Part shown: positions 8,801 through 16,959 of the stretch, piece by piece | How the letters are laid out: every line of letters starts with the position of its first letter | How positions within the stretch are numbered: the first letter of the stretch is position 1 | DNA from: an uncultured Clostridia bacterium | Lineage (GTDB): Bacteria > Bacillota > Clostridia > UBA1212 > UBA1255 | Reading direction: 5' to 3' | DNA length: 64,000 nt | Assembly (NCBI GenBank): GCA_904420095.1 | Contig: CAJFUB010000023.1 | Span: 1 to 64,000 of the forward strand | Notes under the pieces: model-generated | Databases searched by the model: none | The model's input: only the letters and a program-made list of their open reading frames with translations | What the model was told of the DNA's origin: nothing | Made by a program: the position numbers and the translations under genes

Positions 8801-9371
8801 CTTCTCCAAGTATATGATAGACGCTTGGTGTATGGCCAACCAGGACAGCGCCGGAAGCTGGGCGTACAATGCTTCCACTACGGCACGGAAGTATCTGAAC
8901 GGCAGCTGGCTCGAGGATCACACCACCCTGCTTCAGGTGGCGCAGGAGACGGAAATCTCCTTCTATAGGGCTGTAAGATACGATCGCGCGACAGAAGAGG
9001 AGCCATATGGTGTGTGGGTGGACAGCAGCTTAGACAAGGTCTTCCTTCCCTCCTATGCTGACCTGACAGGCTTAGACGCAGCGCAGGAGATGAGTTATCC
9101 TACTTTCGATCCAGATCCTGCCGGAGAATACACCTGGGAGAACCGCCAGATCGTCCCGGACAGCCTGCAGTATACAGGCAATGCCGCGGGAGTATCCGGT
9201 ACGGGCAGCACCTACTGGCTGCGGACGGCTGTGTTAGACGGTGCATATGAGACCAGCTTTATAGAGGTAACAAACTATTCGGGGGCTAACATACAAGTCC
9301 CCGGCCGTGAGGACACAACAAGGGAACAGGGCCTCCGCCCCATGATGTGGGTGCGGATCTCGGAGGAGTAA
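5865..9371 (+). CDS. BsaA/TasA-like SipW-dependent matrix protein with three DUF6273-like modules
   Basis: A 1168-residue secreted protein. Residues 1-40 form a SipW-type signal (hydrophobic core ending GGTLAWQSINQQALNE). Residues 41-335 are shared with the next gene and resemble BsaA/TasA-type matrix subunits (NKDVYVENFT, FARVRLDEYMEIG). Then come DUF6273-like modules at about 374-575 and 600-835, an immunoglobulin-like domain at about 838-925, and a third DUF6273-like module at about 956-1168; each module starts like IDGxEWYVLxxD, has EYLNGDW or similar, and ends with GVRPALWIQL or similar. No cell-wall anchor is seen. RBS AAGGAGG precedes ATG 5865. Matrix or fibre adhesin is the likely role; the function of DUF6273 is not known. 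Confidence 0.8.
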   Translation: MTAKHKKALTTVGAVALAAVIALGGTLAWQSINQQALNEAAATLNPGGRLHDDFDGSNKDVYVENFTGVDDGTPIFARVRLDEYMEIGNGAGTDRNLAPDAPLTASGLTVVGQGSVINDKTTWVTRTPTGGLADEAGEVYWAWDMDGGQTVYMPTFNKNKDSLQADINGTYDGQEGTDVPYDDYVTYTENQQITANATYDDDNNDIEDDGTRTESETHTAKTTINGTVITMDEWVERWEAYQEIQDPTEEDTAQVMGDFWVWDDDGWAYWANAIEPDTATGLLLDGIELVNPPSDSYYYGINVVGQFVTADDIGFLNGTGFYDRTAGRLPSSEAEDLLELITGTQIEIPPTEGQVDSSTSEEILNAAVTGDNYEVVTIDDTEWYVLAIDYDTDRALILSRYVLETRAFDADGSVYWKDSDLREYLNGDWLRGQETLYNAAVETTLYNLEADDVAESDILTSTQDKVFLLSYRDLNGTSASYDPRLSTYYEYMPLEEDQGDVLPDLLTGATTEDGTPAEWWTRSYEHTNDRNGPFNIETVSDEGSSTANDPADIAGVRPALWIQLDTDKDLTPSDTLDYETSAAIRAAEISDMGLEAEQYDTVLIDGIEWYVLEVQDNRALLLSRYLHPQKMQINETNKFVDEEQIARFGFAENNAKGTYDTIWATSIIHDYLNGEWLSMHPTLNAAAETTIQTRFYLGGNTTEYWCDSTDKVFLLSTADMFGTTFDEEVYIPNTELSLGTPVTADDPREYTLGTVGVIVPEALRTADIFLPDNVIPTSPRDYVMRTSWHHANQSGDISSGSELPVVDMDGVLEAANRQWNLFFRPAMWVNINSSTSTITVTPPEEPIEYNTSADLTVAVTTSTGPVQSPAITWTIRGATSADTRFVGNTLYIGEDEVNRRLQVVASYNDGGQIITDAVYVWVNPAPPRLDAEASAAIREADISGLGMDLPAESYNKTVTIDGVEFYVLAVDEENDLALLFSKYMIDAWCMANQDSAGSWAYNASTTARKYLNGSWLEDHTTLLQVAQETEISFYRAVRYDRATEEEPYGVWVDSSLDKVFLPSYADLTGLDAAQEMSYPTFDPDPAGEYTWENRQIVPDSLQYTGNAAGVSGTGSTYWLRTAVLDGAYETSFIEVTNYSGANIQVPGREDTTREQGLRPMMWVRISEE

Positions 9372-9380
9372 GAGGCACCG

Positions 9381-9440
9381 GCGGGCCGCGCAGGCGGCCC
9401 GCACAGCAAACTGTTTATCAGGGACGTATGTCCCTATAAT
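9381..9440 (+). promoter_or_regulatory. Intergenic hairpin and putative internal promoter before the second matrix gene
   Basis: A perfect 9-bp GC-rich hairpin (9381-9389 with 9394-9402, 4-base loop) follows the first matrix gene without a T run. Downstream, TATAAT at 9435-9440 has a weak -35 (TGTTTA, 9412-9417) 17 bp upstream, and a 6-bp-arm inverted repeat (AGGGAC-GTAT-GTCCCT, 9420-9435) fills the spacer like an operator. The second gene may thus be expressed at its own level. Confidence 0.4.
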
Positions 9441-9471
9441 ATCAAAAATATTTTTTAGGAGGAAATAACAA

Positions 9472-10761
9472 ATGACAACCAAAAAGAAAATCGCCGCGTC
9501 GGTCGGCGCGGTAGGCCTGGCGGCGGTCATCGCCCTGGGCGGCACCTTCGCCTGGCAGTCCATCAGCCAGCAAGCGCTCAACGAAACCATGGCCACTATC
9601 AATCCCGGCGGACGTCTGCACGATGACTTCAACGGCCGCAACAAGGACGTGTATGTGGAAAACTTTACCGAGGACGGCACCGCCATCTTTGCCCGCGTCC
9701 GTCTGGACGAGTACATGGAGATCGGCCAGGGCGCAGGTTCGGACGGGGATGACAATCAGGCCGAATCGGTGATAGAGACTGCCACATTGGGCAACAAGAA
9801 CTCATGGACCACCCGCCTCCCCTCCGGAAGCACGCTTTTGGATGAAGAAGGCGACGCCTACTGGACATGGAACATGGGCGGCCAGACCACCTATATGCCC
9901 ACCTTCAACAAGAACAAAGACTCCCTGCAGGCGGACATCAACGGTACTTATGACGGCTTAAGCGCCGATGACGAGATCCACTACGACGACTATGTGGATT
10001 ATTCCGATCCTGAAAACGCGACCAAAACTGCTGATGAAATCTACGACGCCGATACCAATGACATAGATGAAGAGATGCCAATAGAAGGCACAAACATCAC
10101 AACTGTAGCAGCTCAGGAACATACTGTCAAACAGACAGGCACCGCTACTGTCATCACCATGCAGCAATGGATCGATGACTATGATATGGCCACCGGCGCT
10201 TACTGGGTGTGGGATGAAGACGGCTGGGCTTACTGGGCGCAACCCATCGAATCCGGCGAGGCTACCGGCCTGCTGCTGGACGAGATCGTCCATGCCAATC
10301 CCCCCAGCGACAGTTGGTACTACGGCATCAATGTTGTCGGCCAGTTTGTGACAGCGGATGACATCGGTTTCCTGAACGGCACCGGTTTCTATGATGAGAG
10401 TGCGGGCGCAGCCCCCACCGCCAACGCGGAGCTGCTGCTGGAAAAAATCACCGGCACTAACATCCCCAGCAGCAAGGTCACCGTCACCGCGGCCGACAGT
10501 GCGGTTACTGTAGCGGCTAACGGTACCCTCCAGTTCACCGCGGCCGTTGCCGACAAAGATAATGCGCCTATTGCAGACGCAGAGGTCACCTGGAGCGTCT
10601 CCGGCGCGCAGCAGGAGGATACTACCATCAGCGAAGGCGGCCTGCTCACCGTTTCGGCCTCTGAATCGGCGGATACTGAACTGACCGTCACCGCCACCTA
10701 TATGGACGGCGACGAGGCGGTCACCGGCTCGGCCACCGTCACCGTTACGGCGGGCGATTAA
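9472..10761 (+). CDS. BsaA/TasA-like SipW-dependent matrix protein with a C-terminal Ig-like domain
   Basis: A 429-residue paralogue of the N-terminal third of the preceding protein, clear in both protein and DNA (for example 6330-6380 against 9900-9950). Residues 1-38 are a SipW-type signal (GGTFAWQSISQQALNE); 40-330 is the BsaA-like domain; about 337-429 is a bacterial Ig-like (BIG2-type) domain (VTVTAADSAVTVAANGTLQF ... ATVTVTAGD). AGGAGG stands before ATG 9472. This short version is the better candidate for the main fibre subunit, with the long DUF6273 version as a minor one; this is inference from size and the internal promoter. Confidence 0.8.
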   Translation: MTTKKKIAASVGAVGLAAVIALGGTFAWQSISQQALNETMATINPGGRLHDDFNGRNKDVYVENFTEDGTAIFARVRLDEYMEIGQGAGSDGDDNQAESVIETATLGNKNSWTTRLPSGSTLLDEEGDAYWTWNMGGQTTYMPTFNKNKDSLQADINGTYDGLSADDEIHYDDYVDYSDPENATKTADEIYDADTNDIDEEMPIEGTNITTVAAQEHTVKQTGTATVITMQQWIDDYDMATGAYWVWDEDGWAYWAQPIESGEATGLLLDEIVHANPPSDSWYYGINVVGQFVTADDIGFLNGTGFYDESAGAAPTANAELLLEKITGTNIPSSKVTVTAADSAVTVAANGTLQFTAAVADKDNAPIADAEVTWSVSGAQQEDTTISEGGLLTVSASESADTELTVTATYMDGDEAVTGSATVTVTAGD

Positions 10762-10778
10762 CCCGCTTGATCCCCAGC

Positions 10779-10838
10779 AGGGCGGCTTTGCCGCCCTCGA
10801 CGAAGGGCTTTCCCTCTTTTTGGGGAGAGCCTTTCCTC
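10779..10838 (+). terminator. Tandem hairpins between matrix gene and pilin-like gene
   Basis: An 8-bp perfect stem (10779-10786 with 10790-10797) is followed by a second stem (GGCTTTCCC near 10806-10814 with GGGAGAGCC near 10823-10831, one G-T pair). Neither has a proper T run after it. They could weaken read-through or protect the upstream transcript, setting a lower level for the downstream anchor protein. Confidence 0.4.
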
Positions 10839-10884
10839 GAAGGCAGAAATCCGCAAAAATATAAAAGGAAAGGAGACTTTGACA

Positions 10885-13020
10885 GTGGGACAGGGATTTC
10901 ATCGCATGATAAGCTTGTTTTTAACATTTGTTTTTATCCTGTCTGCTTTGGTCACCGGCACATACGGCTGGCAGAGTCTCCAGACGATAACCAATGAAAC
11001 CGCCGCCACCATAGCGCAGGTGCGGCTGCAAAAAAAAGAAAAGCTGCCGGACGGCACCGAGACGGACATCCCGGTGCCGGGGGCGGCTTTTTACCTTTTT
11101 ACGGCGGAAGGCGAACAGATCGGCGACCGGTATGTCACCGATGAGACGGGGGCGATTTCCCTGCGCCTGCCCGCCGGCGCGTACTATTTTGAAGAGGATG
11201 CCCCGCCGCCGGCGTTTGCTTTCGACTCGCAAAACGGGGAATCCATCACACAGTATCCATTTGCCGTGCCGGAGAGAGGCACGGAGCAGGTGACAGTGAC
11301 GGCCTATAATGTGCGGCTGGCCGGATCTCTTTCCATCAATAAAACAGTAGAGAACGCCGACGGTTCGCTTCTCAGCGAAGAGCAATCGGCAAAAGAATTT
11401 ATCTTTACTGTTTCGTTTTCCGATAACGGAGCATACAGCTATCAAAAAACGGACGGCACGTCGGGCGAGCTTATAAGCGGCGGCACGCTCACGCTGAGCC
11501 ACGGCGAAACGGCGCTATTTGAGCAAATACCCGCCGGCGTTACCTACACCGTCATCGAGCAGGAGGAGGAAGACTATTTCATCTCCTCTTCCGGGCATTG
11601 CGGAACGATCACAGCAGGCATGTCGGAAGCAGATTTTGTTAACACCTATTCTCTCGATAAGCCGCCTCAGACGCCGGTAAAGCTTACGGTCACAAAGCAG
11701 CTGGCCGGGGAATATCCGGCATCCGATACAGAAAAGGAATTTGAGATGACTCTGATCCTGGGCGGCGTTTCGGAGGATTTTACCCTGAAAGCAGGAGAAA
11801 GCAAAGAATTTACGCTGATGCCGGGGGATGTTTATGAGATCCGCGAAAAGGATTATACCGCCGAGGGCTACAGCCAGTCGATCACCGAGGGCTTCGGAAC
11901 GGCGGGAACGAGTGATATTGAGGTAACGGTGACCAACACCTTCGCCGGCACGGTGATGACAGAGATCGCGGGTGAAAAGACCTGGGAGGGTGTTGGGCTC
12001 ACCGACGAGCTGCTGCCGGAATCCATCACGCTGCTGTTGAAGGACGGCGATCGTGTCGTGGAGGAGGCGGAGGTTACGCCGGATGAAAACGGCCGCTGGC
12101 TCTACCGCTTTACCGCCCCGAAATACGACGCCGAGGGCAACGAAATCGCCTATACGCTCGAGGAACGGCCGATTGAAAGTTTCCGGCCAAGCTACAACGG
12201 CTTCGATATCGTCAATACCTATATTCCCCCTGCGGTAGTCACGTTTCCGTCGATTTTCAAAACAGTGGAGGGGGAACCGCCATCAGCGTTGCGATTTGCC
12301 TTCTGCATTACTGCCAGGGATAACGCGCCCATGCCGGAGGAAGTCAAAAACAGCTTCCTGACATTGTCTTTGACAGGAGGCGGCGAACTGCATCCCGGAG
12401 AGATTCGGTATACCCGGCCCGGGATCTATGTATATACGGTCACAGAAACAGCAGACAGCCAGCAGGGATGGCTTTATGATACGTCGGTATATACCGTGAC
12501 CGTGACGGTTACTGAAAAGGACGGCAGACTGACGGCAGATACGGAGATCTCCAAGGGAGCGGAGCCTGCAGACCGGATCGAATTTGTCAATCGATATGAC
12601 AGCACGCTGCCGCCGCAGGATACGATTGTGATCGAGGGGCGGAAAACATGGCGCCACGGCGATAATCCGGAGGAAAATCGTCCGACTTCAATTGTAGTAC
12701 TGATATATGGGGACGGGGAAATCGTTTTGCAGTGGCAGGTGACGGAAAAAGACGGCTGGCGTTATCGTTTTGAACTGCCGAGATATAACGCTGCGGGCGA
12801 AGAAATCATTTATACGGTGGATGAGGCCGCCGTAGAGGATTATGAAAAAACCGTGGAGGGCTATGATCTGATTAACGCCTACCAATCCCATGAAACACCC
12901 GATCCGGACATCAATCCACCCACGGGGGACGACAGCAATTTGTGGCTGTGGTTTGCTCTGATGCTGTTGTCCGGCAGTATGTTGATTATATTGGGAAGGA
13001 AGAACCGCAGGGCAGAGTGA
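10885..13020 (+). CDS. Cna-B/SpaA-type pilin-like surface protein with sortase-like anchor
   Basis: About 711 residues. The N-terminal signal (ending TGTYGWQSLQTITNE) copies the SipW-type pattern of the two matrix proteins. It is followed by a SpaA-like domain (about 35-130, IPVPGAAFYLF, LPAGAYYFEE), FctA/Spy0128-like pilin domains, and Cna-B domains (GEKTWEG near 363, GRKTWRHG near 585). The end is a sortase-type signal: PPTGD near residue 680, a hydrophobic helix and the basic tail RKNRRAE. GTG 10885 is preferred to TTG 10879 because AGGAG ends 9 bases upstream of the GTG. No sortase gene is in the window. It could link the matrix fibre to the cell wall, like BsaC-type or pilus base proteins. 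Confidence 0.8.
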   Translation: MGQGFHRMISLFLTFVFILSALVTGTYGWQSLQTITNETAATIAQVRLQKKEKLPDGTETDIPVPGAAFYLFTAEGEQIGDRYVTDETGAISLRLPAGAYYFEEDAPPPAFAFDSQNGESITQYPFAVPERGTEQVTVTAYNVRLAGSLSINKTVENADGSLLSEEQSAKEFIFTVSFSDNGAYSYQKTDGTSGELISGGTLTLSHGETALFEQIPAGVTYTVIEQEEEDYFISSSGHCGTITAGMSEADFVNTYSLDKPPQTPVKLTVTKQLAGEYPASDTEKEFEMTLILGGVSEDFTLKAGESKEFTLMPGDVYEIREKDYTAEGYSQSITEGFGTAGTSDIEVTVTNTFAGTVMTEIAGEKTWEGVGLTDELLPESITLLLKDGDRVVEEAEVTPDENGRWLYRFTAPKYDAEGNEIAYTLEERPIESFRPSYNGFDIVNTYIPPAVVTFPSIFKTVEGEPPSALRFAFCITARDNAPMPEEVKNSFLTLSLTGGGELHPGEIRYTRPGIYVYTVTETADSQQGWLYDTSVYTVTVTVTEKDGRLTADTEISKGAEPADRIEFVNRYDSTLPPQDTIVIEGRKTWRHGDNPEENRPTSIVVLIYGDGEIVLQWQVTEKDGWRYRFELPRYNAAGEEIIYTVDEAAVEDYEKTVEGYDLINAYQSHETPDPDINPPTGDDSNLWLWFALMLLSGSMLIILGRKNRRAE

Positions 13021-14085
13021 AAACACCGTTGTCATCCGGTATTTATTCGGCGCAAGGAACCGGCAGGCCTGTCAGATATACGCGGAATCCCTTTAAATTT
13101 AACGGCTTTGCGAAGCTCGTTTCACTTTGCTTCATTTGCACCTCTGGAACGATGCTTTGCTATGCCGGCTCGGACCTGGAATATTTTTTTAGGTCGCAGA
13201 TATCTTTTTCTTGGCTTGCTGTGAAAATTAAGAGGATAAGGCTTGTGAAAATATAAAATATTTTAAGCGTAATGAATGACAATGGATTTTTGCGGGTGTT
13301 ACATTGTTGGAATTGAACAACTTGCTTTTTATAAAAGGAATTTGCCCACTTTCTTATTTGAAGAAAACGGCTTGCACATTTGAAAAAGGACAACTTTTGA
13401 ACATCCGGTTTTTCTTGATTTTTTAGATAACCGTATATTCTTTTTTTATATTATGCAGCTGCAGCATGCCCAGGCGGATTTCGGAGAAACTGACTTCTAT
13501 AAAGCGGGAGAGCTTTGTCGTAGGGAATCTTTCCGCTGCAAGAAGAATGCAGGCAGGTTGTTTGAAGCTGAAACAGTCGAATACGTCTGCCGGCGGTCCC
13601 AGAAGAGTTTTGAATTTATCGGCAGAGTTCTATCTAATCATGACACATAAATCAATCCACGTAGTTTATAGATGTGCGGCCGCTTCATATTATCTGCAGA
13701 AATGCTGAGATTATTTTCTGAAAGCATATTGATACTTTGCCAGCAAAAACATATAATTACGCATGACAAAGTGACGATATAGTACGAATTCATTGTTTTG
13801 AACCTATATCCTTGCGGATGTGCTGCCGTTCGCAAAATCTTGTTGCGTTTTGAGAATGATGAAAGAAAATATCGAATTATGCGCAGCGGCTATGCTTGGT
13901 CTAAGCAGAGTGGCTTTTTGCGCGAATTTACGGAAGGGCCGCCCGTTAAGGCCTATCATCGCTGAATTATCAATAAGATCGTTTTGGCAGTCACCGGCGC
14001 TGAGAAATAAGCAATTATGACGGAAGCAGAATACAATTGCGCCGCTGGTGTGCGACATTCTAAAAGAAGTTTGGGGAGGCATAAA
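13021..14085 (+). other. Gene-poor, AT-richer stretch
   Basis: About 1.06 kb with no open frame that has a good start, RBS and recognisable product. Short open frames exist on both strands (about 13160-13393 minus, 13453-13650 plus, 13804-14163 minus), but none looks like a known protein. The base composition is richer in AT than the matrix genes before it, so it may be the junction of a transferred segment. Confidence 0.5.
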
Positions 14086-16713
14086 ATGACCGGGTTTGAA
14101 AAAATACAGTTTAGGGGAAGCTTTCGCGATTATCAGAGACGTGTGCTTGAAAATGCTGATCAATATTTGAAAGATGGAAAAATAAATATTGTGGCCGCTC
14201 CCGGAAGTGGAAAGACCGTTCTGGGGCTTGAACTGATCCGCCGTCTTGGTTCTCCTTGTATTATACTCTCACCAACAACCGCTATTCGTCAGCAGTGGGG
14301 AGAACGCTTCAAAGACCTTTTTCTTGAAAATAAGGATGATTTTGATGCGCTTTTTTCAAGCGACCTTCACAACGTAAAGCTGCTGAACTCGGTAACTTAT
14401 CAAGCGCTATACACTGCAATGGAGAAGGTATCTTCTGACGGCGATGACGATGCGGACTGTTCGGATATTGAGATTTTCAAAATAATGAAAGCCTTTGGAA
14501 TTAAAACGGTATGTCTTGATGAAGCGCATCATCTCAAGAATGAATGGCAGAAGGCGCTTGAAAAGTTTATATCTGCTTTGGATAAAGATGTGAAAATCGT
14601 TTCGCTTACTGCCACACCGCCCTATGATTCGGAGCGGGCGGAGTGGAGCAGATATATGAATATTTGCGGGGAGATCGATGAAGAAATATTTGTTCCTGAG
14701 CTTGTCGGACAGAATACGCTTTGCCCTCATCAAGATTACATATATTTCAGCTATCCGACCGAAGCTGAGACAGCAAGCTTTCGTGAATATAAGGAACGCG
14801 CGGCAGCTGCGGTCGAGGAGCTGGGAAAGCTGGAACTATTCGATAATATATCTCAAGTCTTGAATGCAGAAAAGGACTATGAAAAATTGTTTTCATCCGT
14901 AAAGCAATATGTCGCGCTCGCAACCCTGCTTCACTATTACGGCTTTGAGATCAATAAAAAGCTTATCAGAGAGCTGACGACAAAAAGGAGTTTGCCGCTT
15001 TTTCAAATGCAGTATGCGGAAACGGCAATTCAATTTCTGCTTGACGGCGATATGATAACGGAGGCACAGAAATCCGAAATCATTGGCGTACTCAAAAAGT
15101 ACCTGGTCTATGAAAAGCGAAAAGTAACGCTTGACTTAAATGAAAAGCTAAAACGAGCGCTGATTTCATCGGTCGGCAAATTGGACAGCATAAAAAGGAT
15201 CGCAAAAAGTGAGATTGATGCTATGGGCAATCGGCTTCGCATGCTTATTCTAACCGATTACATAAAGAAAGAGAATCTTGCTAAAGTCGCGACTGCGGAA
15301 AATTTCAATTCTGTAAACGTGGTCAGCATTTTCGAAACGCTTCGTCGTGAAAATCAAGAGGCAAAAATCGGCGTGCTTTCGGGAACGCTCGTAATTCTTC
15401 CGAAATCAGTTGATCTTTCAAACATCAGTCACAAAAAAGAGGATATTCCAAATACCGACTACCACACCGTCACATTCTCAGGCCCAATACACCGTTCTGT
15501 CACCTATGTAGGCAAGCTGTTTGAGGCCGGCAAGATTCAGATCCTTGTCGGAACGAAATCGCTTCTTGGCGAGGGATGGGATTCCCCCTGCATTAATTCG
15601 CTGATCCTGGCAAGCTTTGTGGGCAGCTTTGTCCTTTCCAATCAAATGCGCGGCCGCGCTATCCGCATTGATAAAAATGATCCGGAGAAGTCGGCAAATA
15701 TCTGGCATCTCGTTACGGTAGAGCCGGCGTATTTGTTTAAGGACAAAGCGCTGGAACGGATTTCAGAATATATCAAGCAAGACCATCAAGAACTCGTTTC
15801 TTATGACTACGAGATTTTGAAACGCCGTTTTGATTCCTTTATGGGGCCGAATTATACAACGGGCGTCATTGAAAGCGGAATTGAACGGATTACCACGATA
15901 AAGCCGCCTTACGATAAAGCGGGAATTGAAAAGATCAACGCCGAAATGCTGGCGCTGTCTATGCAGCGCGGGGACGTTAAAAGCAAGTGGCGCGGCGAAG
16001 TGGCCGACGGAAGCTTTGCGGTGGGAGTTGAAACGGAAGTCCCAAATGAAAAAAAGGTTCCTGCGTTTACTTTTATGAATTTTGCGCTTAATGTGATTTT
16101 AATTGCGACACAAATTTCCCTGCTGCGTCTTTTGACGAGCCTGCTCGCTCTTAACAATATCCCGATGACAGTGGGAACGCTTGTAATCATGCTTGTCTTG
16201 TCTGCTTTTTTGTATAAGGGCGTCAAGAAAATGGTGCTGCACTCTAATCCGGCAAACTCCATTTCAACCCTCGGCGCTGCAGTTTATAAAACGCTTTGCG
16301 AATGCAAACTGATTTCTCCGTCCGCAAAGGTGGAAACAACCGCACACAGGCAGCTGCATTTTGTTGCTCTGCATCTGCGTAATGCTTCGATTCACGATCA
16401 GAACATTTTCAATACTGCAATGACGGAAATGCTGACTCCGATCGAGAACCCACGATATATCTTAATCGCGAAGAAAAGCCTGGGGCGGTATAATTATGCG
16501 CTTTCGTTTGCGTGCCCTTCGATTATAGGAAAAAAGAAAGAGTATGCTGCGGTGCTTGCGCAGAAGCTAAAGAATACAACCGGAAATTTCGAGCCTGTGT
16601 ATACCCACAGAGAGGACGGGCGCAGGCTGATCCTCAAATGCAGAAAACGCTCGTATATCACATTTAATGAAGAGAGCATGAAAAGGAAATATAAAGTTTC
16701 CCATTGGAATTAA
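14086..16713 (+). CDS. DEAD/DEAH-box superfamily 2 helicase with predicted membrane helices
   Basis: An 875-residue protein. Motif I APGSGKT (38-44), motif II LDEAHH (144-149), motif III SLTATPP (173-179) and a motif VI region near residue 519 (NQMRGRAIR) show an SF2 helicase/translocase of the type found in restriction and defence proteins. Residues about 661-710 contain two hydrophobic stretches (FALNVILIATQISLLRLL and TVGTLVIMLVLSAFLY), followed by a 165-residue C-terminal domain I do not recognise. ATG 14086 is chosen over an in-frame ATG at 14017 because GGGGAGG lies 7 bases upstream. It stands alone between gene-poor stretches with AT-rich codon use, which suits a mobile or defence gene, but no nuclease or partner is visible. 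Confidence 0.75.
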   Translation: MTGFEKIQFRGSFRDYQRRVLENADQYLKDGKINIVAAPGSGKTVLGLELIRRLGSPCIILSPTTAIRQQWGERFKDLFLENKDDFDALFSSDLHNVKLLNSVTYQALYTAMEKVSSDGDDDADCSDIEIFKIMKAFGIKTVCLDEAHHLKNEWQKALEKFISALDKDVKIVSLTATPPYDSERAEWSRYMNICGEIDEEIFVPELVGQNTLCPHQDYIYFSYPTEAETASFREYKERAAAAVEELGKLELFDNISQVLNAEKDYEKLFSSVKQYVALATLLHYYGFEINKKLIRELTTKRSLPLFQMQYAETAIQFLLDGDMITEAQKSEIIGVLKKYLVYEKRKVTLDLNEKLKRALISSVGKLDSIKRIAKSEIDAMGNRLRMLILTDYIKKENLAKVATAENFNSVNVVSIFETLRRENQEAKIGVLSGTLVILPKSVDLSNISHKKEDIPNTDYHTVTFSGPIHRSVTYVGKLFEAGKIQILVGTKSLLGEGWDSPCINSLILASFVGSFVLSNQMRGRAIRIDKNDPEKSANIWHLVTVEPAYLFKDKALERISEYIKQDHQELVSYDYEILKRRFDSFMGPNYTTGVIESGIERITTIKPPYDKAGIEKINAEMLALSMQRGDVKSKWRGEVADGSFAVGVETEVPNEKKVPAFTFMNFALNVILIATQISLLRLLTSLLALNNIPMTVGTLVIMLVLSAFLYKGVKKMVLHSNPANSISTLGAAVYKTLCECKLISPSAKVETTAHRQLHFVALHLRNASIHDQNIFNTAMTEMLTPIENPRYILIAKKSLGRYNYALSFACPSIIGKKKEYAAVLAQKLKNTTGNFEPVYTHREDGRRLILKCRKRSYITFNEESMKRKYKVSHWN

Positions 16714-16715
16714 AA

Positions 16716-16868
16716 ACATCTGCGATAGCAGAGATTACTTCCGGGCTTGACGAGAACGGATTAAGCGTAGTTTCAAAATTATATGTATTTATGGCCGGAA
16801 AACCCTTTGAGAATCCCCGCTCGATCACCGAAGCAGCGCCGTCCGACATTTTAAAAACCGCGCGGTAA
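16716..16868 (+). pseudogene. Unidentified coding remnant
   Basis: An open frame without a suitable start codon reads 50 residues with protein-like composition (LDENGLSVVSKLYVFMAGKP, then ENPRSITEAA) and ends in TAA at 16866-16868. It may be the 3' end of a deleted gene. I do not recognise the family. Confidence 0.3.
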
Positions 16869-16884
16869 AAGTTGCAGAAAGGCA

Positions 16885-16912
16885 TTGCATAATGAAAACG
16901 TTTCGTTATAAT
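16885..16912 (+). promoter_or_regulatory. Promoter of the rhamnosidase gene with cre-like operator in the spacer
   Basis: TTGCAT (16885-16890) and a perfect TATAAT (16907-16912) are 16 bp apart. Between them lies TGAAAACGTTTCGT (16893-16906), which fits the CcpA cre consensus TGWAARCGYTWNCW at 13 of 14 positions. A LacI/GalR-family protein, CcpA or a local sugar repressor, bound here would block the promoter. Confidence 0.7.
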
Positions 16913-16959
16913 TATGGCAGATCATCCTACAATAAAGTTTTGATTTGGGAGGAATCAAG

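Noticed and set aside
13453-14020. Short open frames between the pilin-like gene and the helicase
   Set aside because: Overlapping frames on both strands, no good RBS, no family resemblance; treated as non-coding.
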